Below the pieces are notes generated by a model. The model searched no databases and was not told the DNA's origin. It saw only the letters and a program-made list of their open reading frames with translations. This document shows, piece after piece, positions 7,815-15,857 of a stretch of 64,000 nucleotides of DNA. The first letter of the stretch is position 1; every line of letters begins with the position of its first letter. Both the position numbers and the translations under genes were made by a program. The stretch is from Desulfoplanes formicivorans. GTDB taxonomy: Bacteria; Desulfobacterota; Desulfovibrionia; Desulfovibrionales; Desulfomicrobiaceae. The stretch lies in NCBI RefSeq assembly GCF_001748225.1, contig NZ_BDFE01000017.1, positions 1 to 64,000 on the forward strand. The letters are read 5' to 3'.

Positions 7815-9473
7815 ATGAATTATCTTATAGCCTTTTATCTTGAATTTTTTGTTGTCACTCTGCTTATGCCTTTTGCGATCAAGGCCGCGTATCGTATGGG
7901 TATTGTAGACCTTCCTGGATACAGAAAGGTTCACTCCAATCCGATCCCTCGCATTGGTGGTGTGGTCATCGCGATCAGTGTATTGCTTGTTTTTTGTTTC
8001 ATATCTTCAAAATCATTGTTCTTATATGTTTTTATGGTTTCTGGAAGTCTGATTGTAATTGCTGGGCTGATAGATGATTGTGTTTGTTTGAATTACAGAT
8101 ATAAATTTATTGCTCAAGCAGTGGCATCATGTTTTTTTGTTGTCGCTTCGGGAATGCATATTCCATTTCTTGAAACATTATTTGGTTTTGAAGGTCCACT
8201 GTCTGTTTATGCTGACATCTTCATCACATCTGTTTTTATTATCGGGGCGATAAATATCATCAATTTGTCTGACGGATTGGATGCTCTTGCTTCAGGACTG
8301 GCCATCATATCCTTTTTTGTCATTATTTTTATCGCCTATGAGTCCCAGCGCAGCGATATCTTGAGTATTGCCATCCTGATGATAAGTTCCATGCTGGCAT
8401 TTATGCGATTCAATGTTTTTCCAGCCCAAATTTTCATGGGAGATACAGGGAGTCAATTTATCGGGTTCACATTGGGTGCATGTATTGTTGTCCTTTCTTG
8501 CACCAACAATTTTACGGTACTCAATATCGGCATTATTCCGTTTCTTCTTGGTATCCCTTTTCTCGACACACTAAATGTCATTTATTTGCGACTACTTGAA
8601 AGGAAAAATCCTTTTTTGCCAGATAAAAATCATATACATCATAAACTGGTGGCAATGCATTTGACGCAATACCAGGCTGTTGGTTGTATGTATGTGGCCC
8701 ATTTTGTCCTGTTGGGTTTCGGATTGGCCATGCGTGGGTTGGAGCCGCTGTTCATTATCTTCATCTATATTCTTTTTGCGTTTCTTTCTCTTTTTGGATT
8801 GAATAGAATCAATTTTTCCGGCGTATTGAACTTTTTTTCAAAAATTCACCATCTGTCTGTATTTCAAATTCGAATAGGACAATCCTCGATTACCTTGTCC
8901 CGCTATTCTATTTCACGGTTTTTTTGGCATCTTTTTTTTGCTTTTTTGAGTTGTTACTATGTTTTTTTTTCCGCAACCATGACAACAATTGATGTTTCTC
9001 TGCTTTCTGTTTTTGTTGTTGTCTTATTGCTATCTTTGTTTCTATGCATTGTTTGCAAATATGATTATATAGTATTTTATAAAATCATGTTTTATTTTTT
9101 CAATATGGTTATATTGATATATTCAAATGACCATTACCTTTTTGAGATGAATAATGGATTGATTTCCATAAGCTTGATCGATGTGTTTATCATATCCATT
9201 TTTTTCTTATATTTCGTTTGTATAAGTCTTACGTCGGAAAAAGTGCCTGTCAATTCAATTGATTTTTTGATGCTTATCGGACTTTTTCTTCTCATTTTTG
9301 TTTCAGCATATGAATCAAGTATGTTGTATTTTCTTCAGATGTTGTTACGATTTGTTCTCATGAGTTTTTTTATCAATCTCATTTTTTCAAGATTCGAACG
9401 CAACATGAAATATGTTACCGTGTTGATGATTTATTTATTTTTTGTATTTATTGTTAAAGCCATTGCTGCATAA
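7815..9473 (+). CDS. WecA/MraY-type phosphoglycosyl transferase with long C-terminal membrane extension
   Basis: 552 residues. The first ~340 belong to the polyprenyl-phosphate GlcNAc/MurNAc-1-P transferase family: GIVDLPGYRKVHSNPIPRIGG, AGLIDDCVCLNYRYK (Asp pair), NLSDGLDALASG and FMGDTGSQFIGF, plus the cytoplasmic HIHHKL motif. It would start repeat-unit synthesis by moving a sugar-1-phosphate to undecaprenyl phosphate. The family normally ends near residue 350; here about 200 further residues add several membrane helices of unknown role. The ATG at 7815, five bases after the exosortase stop, precedes the conserved first helix; an ATG at 7782 lies inside the exosortase gene. Confidence 0.85.
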   Translation: MNYLIAFYLEFFVVTLLMPFAIKAAYRMGIVDLPGYRKVHSNPIPRIGGVVIAISVLLVFCFISSKSLFLYVFMVSGSLIVIAGLIDDCVCLNYRYKFIAQAVASCFFVVASGMHIPFLETLFGFEGPLSVYADIFITSVFIIGAINIINLSDGLDALASGLAIISFFVIIFIAYESQRSDILSIAILMISSMLAFMRFNVFPAQIFMGDTGSQFIGFTLGACIVVLSCTNNFTVLNIGIIPFLLGIPFLDTLNVIYLRLLERKNPFLPDKNHIHHKLVAMHLTQYQAVGCMYVAHFVLLGFGLAMRGLEPLFIIFIYILFAFLSLFGLNRINFSGVLNFFSKIHHLSVFQIRIGQSSITLSRYSISRFFWHLFFAFLSCYYVFFSATMTTIDVSLLSVFVVVLLLSLFLCIVCKYDYIVFYKIMFYFFNMVILIYSNDHYLFEMNNGLISISLIDVFIISIFFLYFVCISLTSEKVPVNSIDFLMLIGLFLLIFVSAYESSMLYFLQMLLRFVLMSFFINLIFSRFERNMKYVTVLMIYLFFVFIVKAIAA

Positions 9474-9490
9474 ATCATTTTGAGGTCACC

Positions 9491-11854
9491 ATGAAAATTC
9501 GGATATCTTTTGCGTGTATTCTGATGGTATGTTGTATGTGTATTGCTTGTTCAGATCACAATGAGGATAGGGATAAATTTTATAACCTTGCTCAAAAAAC
9601 ATTTGAAGATAAACAATACGATGATTCATTGGTGCACATCAAGAATGCTTTGCGAATTGATCCTCATTTTGCACCTGGATATATTCTTGTGGGAAAAATC
9701 GCTCTTGAGAAACGTGATTTTGTCCAAGCAAAAGATAATTTTGTAAAGGCTATTGCCAGTGAACCTGATTCGCTGGAGGCCAATCTCGGTCTTGTAAAAT
9801 CGTTTATTTATCTTAACCAGCATGAAAATGCCAAGCAATACATCAATAATGTTCTTCGATTGGAACCTGATAATGACGATGTAAAATTTTTGCAAGGAAT
9901 TATCTATTATCGTGAGGGTCGCTTTGATGAATCTTTGCAGGTAGTGTCTTCTCTCCCCGAATCCAAACGCACAACCACGGAGTATTATCTTCTGGGCCAA
10001 AACTATATCAAACTTCATAAACTTGACGATGCATTGAACATCCTTACGCGTGGGCTTGATGCGCCAGGTGGAAAAATGTCCCTGCATCTTGCTCTTGGGA
10101 TGGTCTATGAATCCATGCAGGATTTTGAAAATGCCTCGGTCCATTATGAATATCTTGCCATTCAGGGAAAACAGAATGAAGCCTACCGATATTCCCTGGC
10201 CCGATTCTATGTGCGAACAGGTCAACATCAACGAGCTCAGGAAGTTTTAAGAAAATTAGCCCGGGAAAAATATGATTTTGATGCCCTCAAGGCGTTGTCA
10301 AATATTTTTATTGCTGAAAATGACCTCAGCAATGCTGAGCAGTGCATCCTTGATTATGAAAAAAAATATCAGGATAAGGATGAATTGAAAATATTTTTGA
10401 TAGAATTTTATATAATGCATAATGAATTTGATAAGGCTCTGAGTAAAATTTATAATGAAATGTATGGTGCAGATTCTTTGCATACCAAGAATAAGTATAG
10501 AAAATTGCTTGTAACCATTTTTAATATTAAGAAGAATCAACCCAAAGTTCATGAATACATGCAGGATATCATCAAAGATGATCCTTCTGATTGCGATGCT
10601 TTGTTTTATTTTGCAAATGCAGCTTTGTTGGATGGAGATATCGATCAGGGTATTTTTCAGTTCAGACAAGTAATCCATCTTGAGCCTCATAAAGACCGTG
10701 CCTTTGTGGCCCTGGCCAGGCTTTATTTATCTCGTGGCGACGAGACCATGGCGCGTCAGATTCTCATGGATTGCATTCAAAACAACAACTCCCCCGCAGC
10801 CCGCATCTTATTGTCTCAACTCTACGAAAAAAACAATCAACTGGATGATGCCATTCAGCAACTCACGTCTATTCCAGGTATTTTTTCATCGCGTCTGGAG
10901 CTGTTTCAGAAATTGATTCGGTTGCAGATAAAAAATAAACATTTTTCTCAAGCAGAACAAAACCTTGTTGATGCTTTAAGCGTGGAGGCCTATCAGGAAT
11001 TTTCCGTTCTGACATTGGCAAAACTTTTTGCGCGACAGGGTAATACGATTAAATCTCATGAGTTTTTGGACAAATACATAGATAAAAATGCCGATAATTC
11101 TTTATTGTTGGAACAAAAAATTGGTATTTTTATCTCAAAAAATGAATTTTCCAAAGCAAGTGCATATATAGACAACAAAGTTGCCGACAAATCTTTGCAG
11201 TATTATTTGTACGGGAATCTTTTTACGGCTCAACAAAAGATTGACGAAGCAGTTGATATGTATTCAAAATCATTCGATTTAAAAAACAGACGATCTGTTT
11301 TGATGAAATTATTGCATGTGTATACAAAAGAAGAAAAGTATGCTCAGGCAATAGAACTTGCTTCTACGTATATACAGTCACATGAAAATGATTTTCGCCT
11401 AGCGTTTTTACTCGGATATCTTCATGAAAAAATGAATCAATATGACTCGGCCCGCCAGTTTTATCAACTCGCTTTGGAAAAAAATCCTCATTTTTTCCCT
11501 GCGGTCAATAATCTTGCCTACCTTTATGCCAATCATTTTCCAACAAAGAAGAATCTTGAAGCGGCACTAACGCTTCTCAAGCAGGGAGGGTTCTCCGCGG
11601 ACACGCCGTTTCTGGATACCCTGGGATGGGTTTATGCCCAGCTCGGACACACTGAAAAATCCATAGCCCTCCTGAAAACCATTGTTGCCCAGTCAGAACC
11701 TTCTCCCTTGGTATGCTATCATCTTGGAGTGGCTTACCTGCAGAACGGGCAAGGAGATCTTGCCAGGGAATGGCTGAACAAAGCCGTTAACGCTGAAGAC
11801 AGTTTCCCTGAAAAGCATATTGCCCGCAAACTTCTCAAGGAGATTGCAGGTTAG
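9491..11854 (+). CDS. TPR-repeat lipoprotein, PrsT-like (PEP-CTERM/exosortase system)
   Basis: 787 residues. The N-terminus is a lipoprotein signal: positive MKIR, hydrophobic core, and MCIAC with the acceptor Cys at residue 20. The rest is a tandem array of about 18-20 TPR-type helical hairpins (for example SLEANLGLVKSFIYLNQHE and YDSARQFYQLALEKNPHFF). Length, lipobox and position beside exosortase genes match the PrsT family, thought to act as a periplasmic or outer-membrane scaffold for polysaccharide export. The ribosome site GAGG lies five bases before the ATG. The gene ends the AT-rich cluster and is followed by a strong bidirectional terminator. Confidence 0.8.
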   Translation: MKIRISFACILMVCCMCIACSDHNEDRDKFYNLAQKTFEDKQYDDSLVHIKNALRIDPHFAPGYILVGKIALEKRDFVQAKDNFVKAIASEPDSLEANLGLVKSFIYLNQHENAKQYINNVLRLEPDNDDVKFLQGIIYYREGRFDESLQVVSSLPESKRTTTEYYLLGQNYIKLHKLDDALNILTRGLDAPGGKMSLHLALGMVYESMQDFENASVHYEYLAIQGKQNEAYRYSLARFYVRTGQHQRAQEVLRKLAREKYDFDALKALSNIFIAENDLSNAEQCILDYEKKYQDKDELKIFLIEFYIMHNEFDKALSKIYNEMYGADSLHTKNKYRKLLVTIFNIKKNQPKVHEYMQDIIKDDPSDCDALFYFANAALLDGDIDQGIFQFRQVIHLEPHKDRAFVALARLYLSRGDETMARQILMDCIQNNNSPAARILLSQLYEKNNQLDDAIQQLTSIPGIFSSRLELFQKLIRLQIKNKHFSQAEQNLVDALSVEAYQEFSVLTLAKLFARQGNTIKSHEFLDKYIDKNADNSLLLEQKIGIFISKNEFSKASAYIDNKVADKSLQYYLYGNLFTAQQKIDEAVDMYSKSFDLKNRRSVLMKLLHVYTKEEKYAQAIELASTYIQSHENDFRLAFLLGYLHEKMNQYDSARQFYQLALEKNPHFFPAVNNLAYLYANHFPTKKNLEAALTLLKQGGFSADTPFLDTLGWVYAQLGHTEKSIALLKTIVAQSEPSPLVCYHLGVAYLQNGQGDLAREWLNKAVNAEDSFPEKHIARKLLKEIAG

Positions 11855-11883
11855 CAACGTGGTGGTGTCATATTCAAAGCATA

Positions 11884-11913
11884 AAAAAAGAGTCCCTATG
11901 GGGACTCTTTTTT
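11884..11913. terminator. Bidirectional intrinsic terminator between prsT-like gene and ssb
   Basis: A 13-bp perfect stem with a 4-base loop; the inner AGAGTCCC/GGGACTCT is flanked by A6 on the left and T6 on the right. It therefore gives a U-tract in both directions and can terminate the exopolysaccharide cluster (+) and ssb (-). Confidence 0.85.
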
Positions 11914-11943
11914 CGTCGGTAACGCAATCATGCTTCGTTGTTA

Positions 11944-12426
11944 CTAGAATGGCGTATCATCCATCTCGCTTACTTCTGAAGGAAAGATGGGTCCGGTATC
12001 TTCCGACTGCATGCTTTCTGGAGTGGACATGGATTGTTGCGTGAATCCTGTTTGAGGTGCCTGGACGTAGCCGCCACCGCCTCCGGCATTTTGAGGCTTG
12101 GGATCCAACGGGGTGATGCGAAAAGCCTTGATTTCCGTCCTGTAGCGTTTGTTTCCCTGCTGATCTTCCCACGAGCGGGTCTGCAAGCTGCCTTCCACAA
12201 AAACAAGTCGCCCCTTGGCCAGATAATTCTGGCAAAATTCGGCCTGTTTTCCCCATAGAACAATCTGGTGCCATTCCGTCCGATCGACCTTCTGACCATC
12301 TTTGACATACCCTTCATCCGTGGCCACGGTTATATTGCAGACGGCCATTCCGGACTGGGTGTATTTTATCTCAGGATCTTTTCCCATTCTCCCGATAATC
12401 ATTACCTTATTCAAACTGCCGGCCAT
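11944..12426 (-). CDS. ssb: Single-stranded DNA-binding protein
   Basis: 160 residues. Residues 1-110 are the OB fold (SLNKVMIIGRMGKDPEIKY, WHQIVLWGKQAEFCQNYL, VEGSLQTRSWEDQQGNKRYRTEI). A Gly/Gln-rich linker follows, then the acidic tip EMDDTPF, which recruits repair and replication partners. It coats single-stranded DNA in replication, recombination and repair. The ATG at 12426 has AGGAG eight bases upstream; a GTG three codons earlier would leave no room for that site. It lies about 70 bases downstream of the last gene of the carboxylase operon on the same strand and may be partly co-transcribed. Confidence 0.96.
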   Translation of the reverse strand: MAGSLNKVMIIGRMGKDPEIKYTQSGMAVCNITVATDEGYVKDGQKVDRTEWHQIVLWGKQAEFCQNYLAKGRLVFVEGSLQTRSWEDQQGNKRYRTEIKAFRITPLDPKPQNAGGGGGYVQAPQTGFTQQSMSTPESMQSEDTGPIFPSEVSEMDDTPF

Positions 12427-12496
12427 GAGAGTCACTCCTCTTGTGAAATCGTTGTTGTGATGCGCAATGTATTGATAGCCTCAGCCTCCCATCCGG

Positions 12497-12853
12497 CTAG
12501 GGGAGGGGAGTTTCTTTCTCGAGTTCGTCAAGAAGCTCTTCCAGCTTATCCGAAAGGGTATTTGCCTTTTGGGGATTCCAATCGGCCAAGGCCTGTTCAA
12601 GTTCCTGTTTCAGATGTTTGGCTTGTTCCATGCGCGGACCAAGGACGTTTTGTACAGAAGCATCGATCATGTCAAACCGTACCTGATCGACCAGACTGTC
12701 GACAAGTTCCAGAACACCCTTTTTGCGGGGCATGCCAAGGGATGGTGATGGTGTTGCAGGAAAGGCCAGTGCATGCAGTTTGGGCCAGGCTTTGGCCATG
12801 TCCTCTTTGTCATAGGTATACGCCATGACGCGTATCTGCAGAAATCGGCCCAT
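12497..12853 (-). CDS. Conserved hypothetical protein of the carboxylase operon
   Basis: 118 residues with no recognised domain. The first half is mixed; the second half (residues ~60-115) is a charged amphipathic helix rich in Leu/Glu/Lys (KHLKQELEQAL, KLEELLDELEKE) that could form a coiled coil. No signal peptide or membrane segment. The start has GGAGG eight bases upstream. It begins three bases after the biotinyl-like gene and is surely co-transcribed with it, so a regulatory or structural link to the acyl-CoA carboxylase is plausible but unproven. Confidence 0.7.
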   Translation of the reverse strand: MGRFLQIRVMAYTYDKEDMAKAWPKLHALAFPATPSPSLGMPRKKGVLELVDSLVDQVRFDMIDASVQNVLGPRMEQAKHLKQELEQALADWNPQKANTLSDKLEELLDELEKETPLP

Positions 12854-12856
12854 AGG

Positions 12857-13504
12857 TTATTCCTCCTCTTCCCATTCGCTCTGGATGCGAGCCACAACTT
12901 CGCGAATCGAGGGAAGTTCTTGTTGGGGACAAACTCCGATGAGGGGTTCGTTGCTGTTCACACTTTTGCTTGGCTCGAAATAAATGGTATAGATAAAGCC
13001 TTCCTGCCCCTGATAGGGGATGCTGGTTTCACGTTTCATGCGTGAAAGAATGAAAATGTCATCGCCTGGTCGAACAACAACCGACCGACATCCCTTGGCC
13101 TTGATTTTGGTGTCTATTTCAGGGCTGAAATAATATTTTCCCTTTTCCGGGGCCCGAAAGAGGTGCAGGGCTTGTTTGAGAATGCGCTGGATGACCTCAT
13201 CCTTGGTCAGAAAATGGCGGATGCGGAAGATGGGGGTTCCTGCTTCCACAAACGCATTGTGAACATCGGCAATCTCAACGATCATTCCATTTTGGGGCGC
13301 ATAAATGGGTTTCTTGTTGTGTTCCCGATTGATGGTCCCCAGCAGGGTGCCTGGGTTTTCTTTCCATGTCCCTGAAACTCCGTGAACGCGAGTTCCGGTT
13401 TCCTGGATAATGGTCTCCACGATGCCGCAATGAGGAGCCTTGACGGATATCTCCTCATAGGGGGCTTCTTTGAGTTCATGCAACAGATTTTTTATATTGA
13501 GCAA
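12857..13504 (-). CDS. Biotinyl/lipoyl-like domain protein lacking the biotin lysine motif
   Basis: 215 residues. Residues ~20-100 read as a biotinyl/lipoyl beta-barrel: ISVKAPHCGIVETI at the first strand and APQNGMIVEIADVHNAFVEAGTPIFRI at the last. The hairpin that should carry the modified lysine (EAMKM) is replaced by NREHNKKPIYAP, so no canonical attachment site is seen. The remaining ~110 residues are unassigned. It starts with TTG at 13504, preceded by GAGG at nine bases. It lies between the carboxyltransferase and a small hypothetical gene. It may be a non-biotinylated structural carrier, a regulator, or a BCCP homologue with another modification site; the sequence does not decide. Confidence 0.65.
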   Translation of the reverse strand: MLNIKNLLHELKEAPYEEISVKAPHCGIVETIIQETGTRVHGVSGTWKENPGTLLGTINREHNKKPIYAPQNGMIVEIADVHNAFVEAGTPIFRIRHFLTKDEVIQRILKQALHLFRAPEKGKYYFSPEIDTKIKAKGCRSVVVRPGDDIFILSRMKRETSIPYQGQEGFIYTIYFEPSKSVNSNEPLIGVCPQQELPSIREVVARIQSEWEEEE

Positions 13505-13546
13505 GGCTTGAATCCTCTTGATGGTGGGTCCTGCATGTAGACCGGG

Positions 13547-15793
13547 CTACCGGTAGTAAAGATTGCGTCCACCCATGGTCAGCAGGGCCTGGTGAAGATT
13601 GCTGCGGATTTCTCTGCGATCCCAGATACCCTGGATATGCCCCCGAGAGAGGGCCTTGTAGGCTTTGTGATAGTCCGGGGGGATGTCCAGGCCTGTTGTT
13701 TCCTTGATGACTCCGGGACCGGCAAATCCTATGTTGGATGATCGAACCGCGAACTGATAGGGAGAGCATCCCAGAAAACTCGCAACAGGGCCAGCATATG
13801 AGTTGTTGTCATAAAGAACAATGTACAGCCCACCGGATTCCAGATATCTGCGCACGGCCATGGTACACCGGGGCATCTGGATGACGCCGTTGGTGCCTTC
13901 CTGAATGCGGATGCCAGCCGTGCCATGTACATAGGCAAGAAAGGGCAGATGGCGCTTGCGAGCCAATTCAATGGCTCGGATGAACTTTTCCCCTTCGGCA
14001 GCGCCCACGCTGCCGCCTCTGAATGTGGCCATGAACATGGCCACATTCAAGGTAATCCCCTTGATGCGGGTTTCAAAGGTCATGCATCCGCTTTTTTGGC
14101 CGGTCTTTTTTTTGGCCTCTTCCAGTTTGAGGTCAAGTCCCTCGTAATGCAAGGGGTTGCCGGCTTCAAGTTGCTGATTGAATTTGAAGATGGAGCCTGG
14201 ATCAAACACGTTGTACAGATACCATTCATATTCCATGGGAAAGTGATGGCCGCAAAAAGCGCAAACGCCGGCATTTTCATCAAACAGATCCGGTGCCCAT
14301 TGATCCAGACAGCCATGCTGCGAGCTGTTGGGACAGGTTATGGTCCGGTCCCGCTTGGCCTGGGGGCTGACATAGGCCCACCCGTTGCCGGTATTGCCGG
14401 GCCGTGCTTCCCATGAGGACAATGTGGTCAGTTCTTCCTTGATTTCCTTGTCCTTGCGATGAATAAATGGAAGTTTGTCCTTGAGGCGTTTGCGCCAGTA
14501 TTTTTCCGACCGATCAACAAGCACCTGGAGTTCGGCCTGGACATCTTCAGCCAGCCGGGACACTTTTCGTTGATGCTTGGCAAAGAAATCATAGCGGAAA
14601 AATGAATAGATACCCCATCCAAAGTCGTAAATACCATCGTACCCCTTGCGCCAGACCGACCGCTTGTCCTTGAAGGCCTTTTGGGTCATTTTACGGTATT
14701 TCTTGTATCGTCTCCATATCAGACGATCTTTGGCCCTGGACGTTAATCCCCAGCGGACATAAACGTCATCGCTTTCTAATTTTCGCAGAGCCAGACTGCG
14801 CAACAGCTTCATGCCCCTGACGTCAAGGACGAGTTCATCGGTGCTACGGATAATCTGGCGACGCAACTCCTTGAAAAAATTAAAATGATTTGGTCTTGCC
14901 CCAAGATCAGGTTCCTTGATGATCCCATCTATGGTACCTAGGGCGAGATTGTCGGTTGCCGTGATTTTGAGTTGGCTGGCGCATTTTTCAATCAACCCTT
15001 GCGTGGCTCGTTTTCCCGCACGCAGTCTTCCCTCAATGGCAGCAGCTCCTTCGGGAGAGATGACAGAATAATACCCGTGGGAAAGCATGAGGCGGGTGTC
15101 AGCCAGGCCTATGGCTTCGGCTCCACCCGATCCTCCCTCTGATATGACGGAGATAATTGGTACGCGTATCCCGGCCATTTCATAAAGGTTCTTGGCAATT
15201 TGCTGGGCCGCACCCGGGTAGTCTTCAAGAGGGTAGGCCCCTGGAGTGAAGATGAACGTATGGATGGGGATGCCTTCGGTTTCGGCAACCTTCATGTAAT
15301 GAAGGGCCTTGGCGTTTCCCCACGGCTTGACCGAGCCGCCATTGCGAAATTCCTGCCCGTGTCCCTTTTCCTGACCAATGACCATGACAGGCTGGTGATA
15401 GATTTTTTTCCCTCGCCGCCGAGTGATGTAGGCCCTGGCAATCAGCATGCTGGGATCTATACTGCACTCATCCTGACCGCCGATTTCGGTATAATTGTCA
15501 TAAACGTTTTCCAGGATGTCCTTGAGGCAGATGCGTTGCGGATGGCGGACAATGCGGACCTTGTCCATGGGGGTTAGTTGATATTCAAGCTTTTTTTCCA
15601 GAAACGTGAAGAGGTCTTCCAGCGACCGGAAATGCCTGATGGCATCCTTGGAAGCCAGATCATGCTGTTTATGCATGAATTCCGTTAGTTTGGAGTCCAA
15701 GAGCCGTATGTTTTCATTCTCTTTGGAACCGAAGACATCCTTGATATATGTCAGCCGTTCCTGGAGTTCATGCAATTGCTTTTCTATATCCAT
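13547..15793 (-). CDS. Acetyl-CoA carboxylase carboxyltransferase, fused alpha-beta (AccA-AccD)
   Basis: 748 residues, one chain instead of the usual two. The N-terminal ~340 residues match AccA (SEGGSGGAEAIGLADTR and YYSVISPEGAAAIEGR). A linker follows, then a four-Cys zinc ribbon (TCPNSSQHGC ... CAFCGH) near residue 470 and the AccD domain (AGPVASFLGC, NIGFAGPGVIKETTG). The enzyme moves CO2 from carboxybiotin to acetyl-CoA to make malonyl-CoA, the first step of fatty acid synthesis in the cytoplasm. Fused forms are known in Desulfovibrio relatives. It sits 64 bases after accC and 42 bases before the biotinyl-like gene. Another acyl-CoA substrate cannot be excluded. Confidence 0.88.
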   Translation of the reverse strand: MDIEKQLHELQERLTYIKDVFGSKENENIRLLDSKLTEFMHKQHDLASKDAIRHFRSLEDLFTFLEKKLEYQLTPMDKVRIVRHPQRICLKDILENVYDNYTEIGGQDECSIDPSMLIARAYITRRRGKKIYHQPVMVIGQEKGHGQEFRNGGSVKPWGNAKALHYMKVAETEGIPIHTFIFTPGAYPLEDYPGAAQQIAKNLYEMAGIRVPIISVISEGGSGGAEAIGLADTRLMLSHGYYSVISPEGAAAIEGRLRAGKRATQGLIEKCASQLKITATDNLALGTIDGIIKEPDLGARPNHFNFFKELRRQIIRSTDELVLDVRGMKLLRSLALRKLESDDVYVRWGLTSRAKDRLIWRRYKKYRKMTQKAFKDKRSVWRKGYDGIYDFGWGIYSFFRYDFFAKHQRKVSRLAEDVQAELQVLVDRSEKYWRKRLKDKLPFIHRKDKEIKEELTTLSSWEARPGNTGNGWAYVSPQAKRDRTITCPNSSQHGCLDQWAPDLFDENAGVCAFCGHHFPMEYEWYLYNVFDPGSIFKFNQQLEAGNPLHYEGLDLKLEEAKKKTGQKSGCMTFETRIKGITLNVAMFMATFRGGSVGAAEGEKFIRAIELARKRHLPFLAYVHGTAGIRIQEGTNGVIQMPRCTMAVRRYLESGGLYIVLYDNNSYAGPVASFLGCSPYQFAVRSSNIGFAGPGVIKETTGLDIPPDYHKAYKALSRGHIQGIWDRREIRSNLHQALLTMGGRNLYYR

Positions 15794-15857
15794 ACAATCC
15801 GAATTGAGTTGGAGTGTTTATTGTTGCGAAGCAGCGGTTGCCACCATGAAGGCATGT

